Positions 1 to 9,873 of a DNA stretch of 64,000 nucleotides are shown in pieces. Below the pieces are notes generated by a model. It saw only the letters and a list, made by a program, of their open reading frames with translations. It made no database searches and was not told the origin of the DNA. How positions within the stretch are numbered: position 1 is the first letter of the stretch; every line of letters starts with the position of its first letter. A program made the translations under genes and the position numbers. The DNA lies in assembly GCA_049976445.1 (NCBI GenBank), contig JBMFIF010000001.1:59093-123092 (forward strand), read 5' to 3'. Origin of the DNA: JAVZOV01 sp049976445. GTDB lineage: Archaea; Thermoproteota; Thermoprotei; Gearchaeales; WAQG01.

Positions 1-720
1 TGGTAATTCATAAATATCGTAACCTCTATATTCTGATCTTAATGGTCGAACAGGTTCACCTTTATAAACTCTTAAATCCCTAATATCTACTGGTACGTCT
101 TGTGCTCTTAAGCCATCAGCAAGTTCCCTTGCAAGTTCTCCTTTATAAAATTCTTCAGGTCCAAATTTACTGATCTTTTTCAACACTTCACCTAAATCTT
201 TTTGTATAAACCAATCACCAGATTTAAAATTCCCATACAACTTGTTCCAACTTTGATAACTGGCAAGAATATTTTTCGAAGCTTCTATTGCACGCGCTAA
301 CTCATCGCTAACTGGAAATCCATTAACTGCTAATGATATTGCTTGTGAAAGTAATTCTTCAAGATTTTTTGTGCAATACTTATCATAAACCCACCGCCAT
401 AAATCGACTAAGCCTGGTATTGTAACAGTTAATGGTCCACGCACTGGTGCAATGCTTATGTATTCTTTTTCATCGAACCCTGAGGGAGCAGGTCCTGAAC
501 CATTATAACCTATAATACCATCCGGTGTTATTGCAAGTATAAAACCATCACCACCTAATCCGCCAGTATGGGGAATTACTACTGAAAGAACTGAACTTAT
601 TGTGATGGCTGCATCGAATGCGTTCCCTCCGTTTTCGAGTATTTTAATTCCAGCCATTGATGCATGATAATTTTGCGATACAACAACTCCATTTTTGCCA
701 TAAACTGTAAAACCTGGCAT
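1..720 (-). CDS. ggt: Gamma-glutamyltransferase, N-terminal 240 residues (cut by window edge)
   Basis: The minus strand is open from an ATG at 720 to the left edge. Visible features are a start MPGFTVYGKNGVVVS, the segment ENGGNAFDAAI, and HTGGLGGDGF followed by PLTVTIPGLVDLWRW, which are typical of the large-subunit half of gamma-glutamyltranspeptidases (Ntn hydrolases). The family cleaves the gamma-glutamyl bond of glutathione-like compounds or hydrolyses related amides after self-cleavage at a threonine. That catalytic threonine lies beyond the window, so activity cannot be judged. There is no signal peptide at this start, which fits the cytoplasmic archaeal members. It is transcribed in the same direction as the Cas6-like gene that ends 78 bases upstream. 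Confidence 0.88.
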   Translation of the reverse strand, partial: MPGFTVYGKNGVVVSQNYHASMAGIKILENGGNAFDAAITISSVLSVVIPHTGGLGGDGFILAITPDGIIGYNGSGPAPSGFDEKEYISIAPVRGPLTVTIPGLVDLWRWVYDKYCTKNLEELLSQAISLAVNGFPVSDELARAIEASKNILASYQSWNKLYGNFKSGDWFIQKDLGEVLKKISKFGPEEFYKGELARELADGLRAQDVPVDIRDLRVYKGEPVRPLRSEYRGYDIYELP

Positions 721-798
721 TGAATATCATAGTATTATAGTTTTACTACATATTTAACTTATTGTATATTAGTTATAACAGCATTTCGTTAAAATATT

Positions 799-1701
799 TT
801 AACCTATACTTTTTATGATTTCTTCCTCATTCTCCCTCTGTTTCTCATGCATTATTCTTCCTGGCCGTACTTTTATCATACCTAATCCTATTTCCCTTCC
901 TTTTCCAACACCAATAAACTCTGCATATGCTAAGAGTCTTGCTATAATATTCCTTGTTTCAAGATTAAGTTTTTCATCAACTTTATATACGCACCAACCT
1001 ATAAACCCTCGTATTACATGTTTGTGATCGTTGTTTCGTACTATAATTGTTACTGGGTTTAAATAATATCCAGCTTCATGTATGTAGCTGTATGATATTT
1101 TGTTTATATTTTTTATGTCAATTTTCATGTCATTTGGTACATGTTTATTCCAATGTAATGCAATATTTGATATTAAAGTATGAGGAAGGGGAAAAAGCCT
1201 TAACCATGATTTTGTGGTAGGCATTGGTATTTTAATTATAAACTGTGTTGGTGTCATGAAATCTATTCTGAAATCGCCTGTAAGGTTTATCAATAACTCA
1301 TTGATATTAATACTTTTAACTTGTGATGCTACTAAAAGTATACTAGTATTATAGAGTGAAACACGCCAACCGCTCGATATATTTTTCATAAAAAAATCTT
1401 GTAACTCATTAACAGGATTTTTGGATAAAAATGATACATAAAAGACGTATTTTTTTCCTGCATATAACAAAACTGGCGATGATTTTTTCCCTGCATTTCG
1501 AAATTTATATATAGGCTTATTATTGCTCATAACAGGTGATACTGTTAAATTGCTTAATGCATTGCTAGCAATGATATTCGAAACTATGGTCTCATGATTC
1601 TGTATATTCTTAAGTATGAGTTTTGATATTATCGACGTGAAACTATCTACAGTAATAGTGGATTCAGGTATAAATTCTAATGTTATACGTGTCATATACA
1701 T
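799..1701 (-). CDS. cas6: Cas6-like CRISPR RNA endoribonuclease (stand-alone)
   Basis: 300 residues. The C-terminal part (about 255-280) contains a glycine-rich loop, GVGKGREIGLGMIKV, after LLAYAEFIGVG. This is the typical C-terminal G-loop of Cas6 RAMP proteins, which cleave CRISPR precursor RNA within the repeat. The N-terminal half has the alternating beta/alpha pattern expected of a ferredoxin-like fold but no motif I can assign. The length fits Cas6 (about 240-310). There are two possible starts, ATG 1701 and ATG 1695. No repeat-spacer array and no other cas gene is visible in the window, so it would have to act in trans or be a stray copy. The catalytic residue is not conserved across Cas6 and cannot be picked out. 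The call rests mainly on the G-loop, length and overall pattern. Confidence 0.7.
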   Translation of the reverse strand: MYMTRITLEFIPESTITVDSFTSIISKLILKNIQNHETIVSNIIASNALSNLTVSPVMSNNKPIYKFRNAGKKSSPVLLYAGKKYVFYVSFLSKNPVNELQDFFMKNISSGWRVSLYNTSILLVASQVKSININELLINLTGDFRIDFMTPTQFIIKIPMPTTKSWLRLFPLPHTLISNIALHWNKHVPNDMKIDIKNINKISYSYIHEAGYYLNPVTIIVRNNDHKHVIRGFIGWCVYKVDEKLNLETRNIIARLLAYAEFIGVGKGREIGLGMIKVRPGRIMHEKQRENEEEIIKSIG

Positions 1702-1781
1702 TTCATTATCACACCATGTATCGTTAAATAATTATACATACAGAAATAAATAGATGCCTATTTTTTTATTTATTGAGAGAA

Positions 1782-2573
1782 ATGGTTTTCAGTAATTTAA
1801 ATGATCTTATATATAAATCAATACAACGTTTTATGGACGAACCTAGTTTAATAGAAACTACTGCTAAATCTGTACTTTTTGTGGGTGATACTCATGGTGC
1901 TGTAGACGTTACACAGAAGGTTCTTCGAGAGTATAGAGGTATTGTTGATTTAATAGTATTTCTTGGTGATTACGTAGATAGAAGTGATACAGGTCTTGAT
2001 AACCTTGAACTTATATTAACAGCTAAGTTAAGAGATCCAAAACACATAATAGTATTACGTGGTAATCACGAAAGTCCAATCACTAATTATTATTATGGAT
2101 TCTATGAAGAAGTTTTAGTAAAACTAGGTTCAGGATCGTATAATCAATTCGTGGAGTTATTTTCTGTAATGCCATATTCTATAAAGGTAAATGGCATATT
2201 AGGATTGCATGGTGGTATTCCTCGCAATGTAGAAAACCTCTCTGAAATTGCGAAACTACAAAAAGGTGATGAAGAACCAAAAAATCCTATAGCATTTCAG
2301 GTTCTCTGGAATGATCCTAGCCCAGATATCAGAGGCTTTGAACCCAGCCCGCGAGGCTCGGGTATTTATCTTTTTGGAATGGATATTGCTGAGAAGTTTC
2401 TAAAAAAGAATGAATTATATATGCTAGTTAGAGGACACGAAGTTTGTTTTGAGGGCTATAGAATTGATTTTAACGGATTAGTAATAACAGTCTTTTCGAG
2501 TCGATATCATGGTGGATATGCAGGGGCATTGCTAGTAAAAGATGATAATGAATTGAGATTTTTAACACTCTAA
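1782..2573 (+). CDS. PPP-family serine/threonine protein phosphatase
   Basis: A metallophosphatase with the PPP signature motifs in order: GDTHG (about residue 38 counted from the upstream TTG), GDYVDR (65-70), RGNHE (96-100), then LHGGIP and RGHE. These supply the dinuclear metal ligands and phosphate-binding residues of the PP1/PP2A fold. About 263 residues is close to known archaeal PP1-arch enzymes. It presumably removes phosphate from Ser/Thr of cytoplasmic proteins; the substrate is unknown. An in-frame TTG at 1773 could extend the protein by three residues, but ATG 1782 is the better start. It is divergent from the Cas6-like gene and ends 50 bases before the convergent sugar-nucleotide gene. 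Confidence 0.92.
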   Translation: MVFSNLNDLIYKSIQRFMDEPSLIETTAKSVLFVGDTHGAVDVTQKVLREYRGIVDLIVFLGDYVDRSDTGLDNLELILTAKLRDPKHIIVLRGNHESPITNYYYGFYEEVLVKLGSGSYNQFVELFSVMPYSIKVNGILGLHGGIPRNVENLSEIAKLQKGDEEPKNPIAFQVLWNDPSPDIRGFEPSPRGSGIYLFGMDIAEKFLKKNELYMLVRGHEVCFEGYRIDFNGLVITVFSSRYHGGYAGALLVKDDNELRFLTL

Positions 2574-2625
2574 TGTTCAATTAAAGGATTGACTGCATGA
2601 TTAGTTTAAATATGGATTTAATTGA

Positions 2626-5115
2626 TTACTCTCTTATGTATTGTTGTATGTCACTTTTTATTTTTTCAAGCAATACTTTTGCATGTTCATGTTCTTTTGC
2701 ATCAGCATATATTCTTATTATCGATTCATCTAATGATGGAGTAACAAATACCCATCCACTTTCAAATTTTATTCTTAACCCTCTCATAAGATCTGTTATG
2801 TTGTTCATGTAATTGTAATATAATTTCTCTAAAATTGAAATTCTTAAGTTTGCTGGACAATGTACTTCTTCACTAATAAATTGTATTGATGGTAATGAAT
2901 CAACGATTTCTGATAATTTAATCTTATGTTCAGCCATATAGCTAATTATATGAATGAGTGAGGCTATTGCATCAAAACCCAATATAATATTACTAGTGAT
3001 GTATCCGCCATCCTCATCACCAGCCCACTGTGCATCATTATTTTTTATAGCTAAGCCTAATGAGTAAGATGAGATATCAGTCCTCGTTAAAGAAATATTA
3101 TATCTATCTGCAAACTCATTAATACGACTGGATATACTCATTGGAATAGCAAATTTCTTTACGTTAAAGTCAGAAGCTATCATCATCATTAACATGAGAC
3201 TTTGTAGTCCACTTAAAGTTCTTCCTTTTTCATCAACTATCAGTAATCTTTCACCACTTTGATCAATGATAAATCCTGCACTGGCTTCTGTTGATCGCAC
3301 AACTTTATGCATAAAGGAACTTAATTCGCTTCTTTTCTCACTAGTTCGATAACCGATTTCGGATGCTAAGTTTATTAAAATTGTATCTATACCTAATCTA
3401 CTAAGAAGCTGTGGTAAGATAAGAGAAGTTGTGCCCTGGCTTAAATCAATAACTATTCTTTCACGCCATCTATTTAAAGGTGAGATGTCAATGGATTTGT
3501 ATATATAATCCTCGTAAGGTTCATAAACGCGAGATGGGTAATATATATCGCCAACAATGTTATAATCCACTCTTCTATAATCTTCTCTGTAAACCAAATT
3601 TTCTATTTTTCTTTCTATAATTGGATTAATATTAAGCCCACTTGAATCATAAATCTCAATATGCATAACATCTGGTAATGTATTATGCATTCTAATATGA
3701 ACACCATATTCTGATGAAGATTGCACAACAAAGAGCCTACTAAGTGGAGACGGTATAGCCCTTAAATTATACACATTTGCACCCGCAGATAATAGACCCG
3801 AAATAAAAGCTCGTTTAAGCATTCTTGATGCTTTCATCATATCCCTACTTGCAGTGATCACAGAGCCTGGTTTTACTATAGTAGCTAATGCGGCACCTAT
3901 TTTTGATGCAAGTTCAGGTGTAATCTCTATGTTAGCTATACCATCAATACCGTGAATACCGAACAACTTTTTAACACTTTTAATACTCGCGGTTATATCT
4001 GAACTAATAGTAAGACCTGATTCAATGTTCTTCTTTGGCCAAATTCTAACACCGGATTTTATTATTACATCATTACCAATTGTACACTCATCACCAATTA
4101 CTGACCCTTCATAAGCATATACACCTGACTTTATAGTAACATGTTCACCAACTATTGATCCGCTTAATTGGGAACGTGAACCAACAAAACTTCCACTCCA
4201 TATAATACTATGCTCTATTTTTGTTCCTCTCTCTATAATTACATTATCACCAATCACCACATATGGTCCTATAACTGTGTTTTCTTTAATCGTCACATTA
4301 GACCCTATTAAAACAGGTCCTATTATCATTGCCGTTGGATCTATTGAACATTCGCTTCCAATGTATATTTTATCGTCAAAAGGTTTGGATAATATCCTAA
4401 TTCCTTTTAAATTATCCAACAATTCTTCATGAACTTTTCTATATTGCTCAGTATTTCCAACATCCTTCCAATATCCATTGTGAATATAACCATATACTGG
4501 ATAATCTCTTTTAAGCAAAAGAGGTATTAAATCACGACTGAAATCAAATTCTGATCCTTTAGGAATCAACTCTAATACTTCCGGCTCTATTATATATATG
4601 CCTGCATTTATAGTATTAGAAAATACTTCACCCCATCCCGGCTTTTCAATAAACTTTTTTAACCTCCCTTCATGATCAAGCAACGCTACACCAAATTCTA
4701 ATGGATTCTCAACAGTAACTAAAGCCATCGTAAAAACTGAACCCTTACTTTTATGAAAATCAAGCATGCTACCTAAATTAATATCAGAAAACAGATCACC
4801 ACTAACCACTATTAACGTATCATCCAATCCATCAAATATAGCTCTCACACCACCAGCCGTACCCAAAGGCCTATCTTCAATCGAATATTTTAAACGAACA
4901 TTCCACCTAGAACCATCTTCAAAATATCCAGTAACAATAACAGGAAGGTAATGTAAAGTAACATAAATATCTCTTAAATTTGTCTCAGATAAACGCTCAA
5001 CAGCATATTCCATTAAAGGCTTATTAAGTAGAGGTACCATAGGCTTAGGCCTATTAATTGTCAACGGTCTAAGCCTAGTACCTTCACCACCAGCCATTAT
5101 TACAGCTTTAGTCAT
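2626..5115 (-). CDS. Mannose-1-phosphate guanylyltransferase-like nucleotidyltransferase fused to a degenerate phosphomannomutase domain
   Basis: 829 residues in three parts. Residues 1-235 are a nucleotidyltransferase with MAGGEGTRLRPLT and RPKPMVPLLNKP. Residues about 250-370 are hexapeptide repeats (left-handed beta helix), for example IGPVLIGSNVTIKENT. Residues about 380-829 have the layout of a phosphohexomutase. In the mutase part the phosphoserine loop, normally TASHNP, reads GVHIRMHNTLP (471-481), with no serine. The metal loop, normally DGDADR, reads IDQSGERLL (617-625). The domain is therefore probably not a working mutase. The family makes GDP-mannose or a similar NDP-sugar for N-glycans or glycolipids; the exact sugar and nucleotide cannot be read from sequence. 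Bacterial relatives with a similar decayed mutase tail are known, so the tail may be regulatory. Confidence 0.85.
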   Translation of the reverse strand: MTKAVIMAGGEGTRLRPLTINRPKPMVPLLNKPLMEYAVERLSETNLRDIYVTLHYLPVIVTGYFEDGSRWNVRLKYSIEDRPLGTAGGVRAIFDGLDDTLIVVSGDLFSDINLGSMLDFHKSKGSVFTMALVTVENPLEFGVALLDHEGRLKKFIEKPGWGEVFSNTINAGIYIIEPEVLELIPKGSEFDFSRDLIPLLLKRDYPVYGYIHNGYWKDVGNTEQYRKVHEELLDNLKGIRILSKPFDDKIYIGSECSIDPTAMIIGPVLIGSNVTIKENTVIGPYVVIGDNVIIERGTKIEHSIIWSGSFVGSRSQLSGSIVGEHVTIKSGVYAYEGSVIGDECTIGNDVIIKSGVRIWPKKNIESGLTISSDITASIKSVKKLFGIHGIDGIANIEITPELASKIGAALATIVKPGSVITASRDMMKASRMLKRAFISGLLSAGANVYNLRAIPSPLSRLFVVQSSSEYGVHIRMHNTLPDVMHIEIYDSSGLNINPIIERKIENLVYREDYRRVDYNIVGDIYYPSRVYEPYEDYIYKSIDISPLNRWRERIVIDLSQGTTSLILPQLLSRLGIDTILINLASEIGYRTSEKRSELSSFMHKVVRSTEASAGFIIDQSGERLLIVDEKGRTLSGLQSLMLMMMIASDFNVKKFAIPMSISSRINEFADRYNISLTRTDISSYSLGLAIKNNDAQWAGDEDGGYITSNIILGFDAIASLIHIISYMAEHKIKLSEIVDSLPSIQFISEEVHCPANLRISILEKLYYNYMNNITDLMRGLRIKFESGWVFVTPSLDESIIRIYADAKEHEHAKVLLEKIKSDIQQYIRE

Positions 5116-5195
5116 ATATATAGATTACAATTAGAAGCTTAAATTTATTTGTGTCTGTTTTTTTATTTTTAATATAGCCTGATGATGAACCTGTC

Positions 5196-8100
5196 TCACG
5201 CGTCTGAATTAATGACGTTTCCTGGGAGAGCTGAGGGCATTGCCTTCCTTTTAATTAAGTTTGTTAATTGATTCTTTGATGTTATCCATTTAAGGCTTTC
5301 TATAAATGCTTCTGCTGTAGCAATGTTTGTTATAACTGGTATTCCTAGTTCGACTGCGCGTCTTCTTATTATGTATTCATCTTCTAGCATTACTGAGTAT
5401 TTCTCAAGTGATAGTGAGCTTGGTATATTGATCACTAGATCTATTGATCCTTCTTTGAGATATTCGCTAATGTTTGGGTGTCTGGTTTTTTCATGAAACT
5501 TATAAATAATCTTTATGTTATCTATCCCATGCTCCATAAGGTACTCTGCAGTATGTTCTGTTGCAATAATATTGTAACCCATTTCCTTTAATTTAAGAGC
5601 TACGTTAAGAATTTTTTCTTTCATTTCTTTACCGCCTACTGATATAAATATATTTCCTCCATGTTTTGGTATTTTATATCCTGCTGCTATTAATGCTTTA
5701 GCTAGTGCTTCATGGAAATCATCTCCAAAGCATGCAACTTCTCCTGTAGATTGCATTTCTACGCTAAGAATTGGATCGGTACCGTCTAATTGCATAAATG
5801 AAAACTGCGGAACTTTTACGCCGAATCTTGTTTTTGTTTCCATATTGATATTGTTAGGTAGTTTTTTCCCAACTAATGCGCATGCCGCTAATTTCATAAG
5901 GTTAGTGTTGATGGTCTTTGATACGAATGGCATTGAGCGCGAGGCTCTTAGGTTACATTCTATAACGTATACATCACCGTTTTTGGTAAGATACTGAATG
6001 TTAAATGGCCCCTTTATGTTTAGGGCTTTAGCTATTTTTATTGTGTACTCGATGATTTTTTCTTTTATTTTTTGTGTAATTCTTATTGGTGGTATGACCA
6101 TTATTGCATCTCCTGAATGTACTCCGGCTGGTTCAATATGCTCTATTATTGCTCCTATTACTACGTTATCCCCATCAGACACGCCATCGACTTCAATTTC
6201 CATTGAGTTTGTAAAGAATTTGCTGATGACTACTGGATGTTCAGGGCTTATTTTTGTCGCTTCTACTATGTATTGTTTAAGTTGTGTTGGTGTCCATATA
6301 ACTTTCATTGCAGCTCCGCTAAGTACATATGATGGTCTTACAAGTACTGGATAGCCTACTTTTTGTGCAAAATGTTGTGCTTCTTCTAAGGTAGTAAATT
6401 CTTTCCATGGTGGTTGTTTGATATTTAGCGTGTCTAGTAATTGGCTGAATTTTGCTCTATCCTCAGCCTTATCAATATTGCTACTATCTGTTCCAAGGAT
6501 TTTTGCTCCCCATTTTGCTAGCTTTGGTGCTAAACTGTTAGCTGTTTGTCCTCCAACATTTACTACTATTCCTATTGGTTTTTCTTTTTCATAAATGTCA
6601 AGAACTCTTTCTAATGTTAATTCTTCGAAATAGAGTTTATCACTCATGTCATAATCGGTTGATACTGTTTCAGGATTGCAGTTTATGACTATAGTTTCAT
6701 CGAATCCTTCAGCTTTTAATGCCCATACCATGTTCATTGTGCACCAATCAAATTCTACTGAACTCCCTATTCTATATGGTCCTGCCCCAAGAACTATAAC
6801 TTTACGTTTATCTGTGGAGAAATCAATATCGTTGAAGTCTCCATTATACGTGATATACAAGTAATTTGTTTTCGCTGGCCATTCTGCGGCTAGTGTATCG
6901 ATCTGTTTTATGACAGGGTTAATATTAAGCTTTTTCCTAAGATTTCTAATATTTTCTTCACTTGAGCCTAGGCATTTTGCAATTTGTTTATCAGAGAAAC
7001 CCAATTGTTTTGCTTTCTTGATTACATAATATAATGTTTTCTCATCTATATTGATTGTTTTTTCTTTTAAGGTAAGGAGTTCTTTTTCCATGTCTACTAT
7101 ATTTTTTATTTTATTGATAAACCATGGATCAATTTCAGATAATTTAGAGATCTCTTCTATACTTAATCCTTTTTTAAGTGCTTTAACAATGTAAAGGAGT
7201 ATTTCATCTGTAGGGTTAGCGAGCATTTCTTTTACTTTTTCTAATGATATTTCATCATCTATTTCATCATCATTATAATTTGCTACTAATCCGTCTAATC
7301 CTATATCGAGCATTCTTACAGCTTTTTGTAATGCTTCTTCAAATTTTCTTCCAATAGCCATTACTTCACCTACTGATTTCATTTGTGTCCTTAATCTTCT
7401 ATTAACTTTCGGAAATTTTTTAAAATCCCACCTAGGAATTTTTACAACAACATAATCAAGCGATGGTTCGAATGCCGCTGTTGTAATTCCAGTTACATTA
7501 TTTATTAGCTCCGGTAGTGTGTAACCTAAGGCCAGTTTTGCGGCTATGTATGCTAAAGGATATCCTGTGGCTTTAGATGCTAATGCCGATGATCTAGACA
7601 TTCTTGGATTAACCTCGATTACATAATATTTGTTAGTATTAGGGTCTAAGGCGAATTGTACGTTACATTCTCCAACAACATTCAATGCTTGGGCTGCCTT
7701 AATAGCTGCGCTACGTAGAATATGATATTCTTTATTGTTTAATGTTTGCGATGGAGCAACAACAATGTTATCACCTGTGTGAACACGCATTCCTAATATA
7801 TTTTCCATATTACAAACTACTATACAGTTATCCTCATAATCTCTCATTACTTCATATTCTATCTGCTTAAGACCTCCTAGATATTCTTCTATGAGAACTT
7901 CTTTTATTAAACTGTGAGCTAGCCCCTTTTCGACAATATTTATAAGTTCTTCTTCGTTTTGGGCAACACCGCCGCCTTTCCCTCCAAGTGTAAAAGCAAC
8001 TCTTATCATTACAGGATAACCAATCTCTTTCGCAACAGTTTTTGCTTCCTCTAATGAATGTGCACTTTTACTTTTTGGTACTGGTAGTCCTGCTTCTATC

Positions 8101-8507
8101 ATAACTTTCTTAAAACGTTCTCTGTCACTAGCATTCTCAATAGTCTCTACTGATGTACCAAGTACTTTTACATTATATTTATTTAAAATACCCATTCTAG
8201 CGAGCTCAACACCACAATTTAAAGCTGTCTGGCCGCCAAACGTTAGAATTATGCCGTCAGGGCTTTCTTTTTTAATGACCTCTTCTACATATTCTGGTGT
8301 TACTGGTAAGAAATAAATCTTATCAGCCATGTTTTCATCAGTTTGTATGGTTGCTATATTTGGATTTACTAATATTGTCTCTATACCTTCTTCTCTTAGT
8401 GCTTTGAGACATTGACTACCAGAATAGTCGAATTCTCCTGCTTCACCTATTTTGATTGCGCCGCTCCCAAGTATTAGTACTTTTCTTATGCTTGTGTTTT
8501 TAGGCAT
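5196..8507 (-). CDS. carB: Carbamoyl-phosphate synthase large subunit
   Basis: 1103 residues with two homologous carboxyphosphate/carbamoyl-phosphate halves. The N-terminal half begins VLILGSGAIKIGEAGEFDYS, and the second half begins VIVLGAGPYRIGSSVEFDWC near residue 565. Each half carries an ATP-grasp domain (GGKGGGVAQNEEE and PVLVRPSYVLSGAAMKV). The C-terminal about 130 residues form an MGS-like allosteric domain. It makes carbamoyl phosphate from bicarbonate, ATP and the ammonia channelled from CarA, for arginine and pyrimidines. The start ATG overlaps the end of carA by eight bases, so the two are translationally coupled. The adjacent argG/argH and carrier-type amino acid genes suggest a role in arginine supply. 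Confidence 0.97.
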   Translation of the reverse strand: MPKNTSIRKVLILGSGAIKIGEAGEFDYSGSQCLKALREEGIETILVNPNIATIQTDENMADKIYFLPVTPEYVEEVIKKESPDGIILTFGGQTALNCGVELARMGILNKYNVKVLGTSVETIENASDRERFKKVMIEAGLPVPKSKSAHSLEEAKTVAKEIGYPVMIRVAFTLGGKGGGVAQNEEELINIVEKGLAHSLIKEVLIEEYLGGLKQIEYEVMRDYEDNCIVVCNMENILGMRVHTGDNIVVAPSQTLNNKEYHILRSAAIKAAQALNVVGECNVQFALDPNTNKYYVIEVNPRMSRSSALASKATGYPLAYIAAKLALGYTLPELINNVTGITTAAFEPSLDYVVVKIPRWDFKKFPKVNRRLRTQMKSVGEVMAIGRKFEEALQKAVRMLDIGLDGLVANYNDDEIDDEISLEKVKEMLANPTDEILLYIVKALKKGLSIEEISKLSEIDPWFINKIKNIVDMEKELLTLKEKTINIDEKTLYYVIKKAKQLGFSDKQIAKCLGSSEENIRNLRKKLNINPVIKQIDTLAAEWPAKTNYLYITYNGDFNDIDFSTDKRKVIVLGAGPYRIGSSVEFDWCTMNMVWALKAEGFDETIVINCNPETVSTDYDMSDKLYFEELTLERVLDIYEKEKPIGIVVNVGGQTANSLAPKLAKWGAKILGTDSSNIDKAEDRAKFSQLLDTLNIKQPPWKEFTTLEEAQHFAQKVGYPVLVRPSYVLSGAAMKVIWTPTQLKQYIVEATKISPEHPVVISKFFTNSMEIEVDGVSDGDNVVIGAIIEHIEPAGVHSGDAIMVIPPIRITQKIKEKIIEYTIKIAKALNIKGPFNIQYLTKNGDVYVIECNLRASRSMPFVSKTINTNLMKLAACALVGKKLPNNINMETKTRFGVKVPQFSFMQLDGTDPILSVEMQSTGEVACFGDDFHEALAKALIAAGYKIPKHGGNIFISVGGKEMKEKILNVALKLKEMGYNIIATEHTAEYLMEHGIDNIKIIYKFHEKTRHPNISEYLKEGSIDLVINIPSSLSLEKYSVMLEDEYIIRRRAVELGIPVITNIATAEAFIESLKWITSKNQLTNLIKRKAMPSALPGNVINSDA

Positions 8508-9645
8508 ATATTCTCACCATATTATGTTTGTGTATCTTTTCTCTAAAGATATCAAAGACAAAGAGTGTATCATATGGTCCTGGTGATGCTTCAGGATGGA
8601 ACTGGACTGCTAAGATTGGTTTATTTTTATGTTTTATACCTTCTACAGTCTTATCATCGGCGTTTATCCACCAAACTTCTAAGCCAGTATTTTTTAATGA
8701 ATCAGGATTTACTGCAAAGCCATGATTCTGACTAGTAACATAACTTTTTTTAGTTATGAGATTTATTGAAGGTTTGTTTTGGCCTCTATGACCATACTTT
8801 AACTTAAAAGTATCAGCGCCCATTCCTAATGCTAATATTTGATTACCAAGACATATGCCCATGATTGGAATATTCATGTCTATAAGTTGACGGGTTAGTT
8901 CTATGGTTTCAGTAAAACTTCTAGGATTGCCTGGTCCATTACTTAAAACTATACCTTTTGGATTATAAGCAAGGACTTCATCAATATTAGTGTTGTAAGG
9001 TAATCTGATTACACGAAATCCCTTTTCTATTAAATTTCTTATTATGCTGACTTTAACTCCACAATCAATAAGTACGATAGTTTCATTTCCGTTACCATAA
9101 ATGATTGGTTTTTTAGTTGATACTTCATGAGCAAATTTTATTTCATCATAACGTTTCGTATTCTTCAATTCATTAATTAAGTTATCAATTGATATATCAT
9201 TTTGTGAAACCTCTAATATTCCCATCATAACACCTTTGGATCTTAGTCTTTTTGTTAATTCTCGTGTATCGATACCTTGTATGCCTGGCACTTTCTCTTC
9301 ATATAACCATTCATGAAGTGATTTCTTAGATAAGACATGACTTGGAGCATCACAGGCTTCATAAACGACTAATCCATTAACCTGTATTCTTTCTGATTCA
9401 AAATGTAATGGCAAACCCCATGAATCTTTTATGTTGTAACTAGGAACACCATAATTGCCTATTAAAGGATAAGTCATAACAAGTATCTGTCCACGGTATG
9501 ATGGATCAGTTAATGCCTCTGTATATCCAGTCATTCCTGTATTGAACACTACTTCACCAATAACGCGTTTCGGATATCCGAAACCTTTACCTATCCATAC
9601 ACTGCCATCCTCAAGTACTAGTATGGCATTTAGTGATTCTGTCAT
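8500..9645 (-). CDS. carA: Carbamoyl-phosphate synthase small (glutaminase) subunit
   Basis: 381 residues. The N-terminal CPSase small-chain domain contains VVFNTGMTGYTEALTDPSY (about 32-50), and the C-terminal class I glutamine amidotransferase has its nucleophile in GICLGNQ (Cys265) with His350 and Glu352 in QFHPEAS. It hydrolyses glutamine and passes ammonia to CarB. It is the first gene of a two-gene operon with carB, with an 8-base overlap. A TATA-like box (9680-9689) and a 12-bp palindrome lie just upstream. Confidence 0.97.
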   Translation of the reverse strand: MTESLNAILVLEDGSVWIGKGFGYPKRVIGEVVFNTGMTGYTEALTDPSYRGQILVMTYPLIGNYGVPSYNIKDSWGLPLHFESERIQVNGLVVYEACDAPSHVLSKKSLHEWLYEEKVPGIQGIDTRELTKRLRSKGVMMGILEVSQNDISIDNLINELKNTKRYDEIKFAHEVSTKKPIIYGNGNETIVLIDCGVKVSIIRNLIEKGFRVIRLPYNTNIDEVLAYNPKGIVLSNGPGNPRSFTETIELTRQLIDMNIPIMGICLGNQILALGMGADTFKLKYGHRGQNKPSINLITKKSYVTSQNHGFAVNPDSLKNTGLEVWWINADDKTVEGIKHKNKPILAVQFHPEASPGPYDTLFVFDIFREKIHKHNMVRIYA

Positions 9646-9678
9646 TAATCTCTATCCTTATATGGAAAGAATACATTT

Positions 9679-9699
9679 TATTTAAATATATTCGAATAT
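9679..9699 (-). promoter_or_regulatory. carA promoter with 12-bp palindrome
   Basis: On the minus strand a TATA-like TATTTAAA at 9680-9689 lies about 35 bases before the carA ATG, which would give a leader of roughly 15 bases. A perfect palindrome ATATTCGAATAT at 9688-9699 covers the position where the BRE would be. This placement would suit a repressor or activator site. The regulator is unknown. Confidence 0.5.
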
Positions 9700-9873
9700 T
9701 TTGATAATTTTTAGAAACAGGAATAACATTACTGCTGAATACAATAAACTAAACAAAATAAATATTGATGAAAATTTTGTTCTAATTATAACGTTTTTTG
9801 CAAAAGATTTAACGAATGTATCATAAAAATTATATTTGATTATACTTCATATACAAATACGCAGGTGAACAAT

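Noticed and set aside
1..1701. CRISPR array next to the Cas6-like gene
   Set aside because: No evenly spaced direct repeats of 24-37 bases were seen around the gene or elsewhere in the window.
9646..9864. Riboswitch or small RNA in the carA-lysW divergent region
   Set aside because: The region is AT-rich with no stable stems or aptamer motifs; only promoter-like elements are seen.
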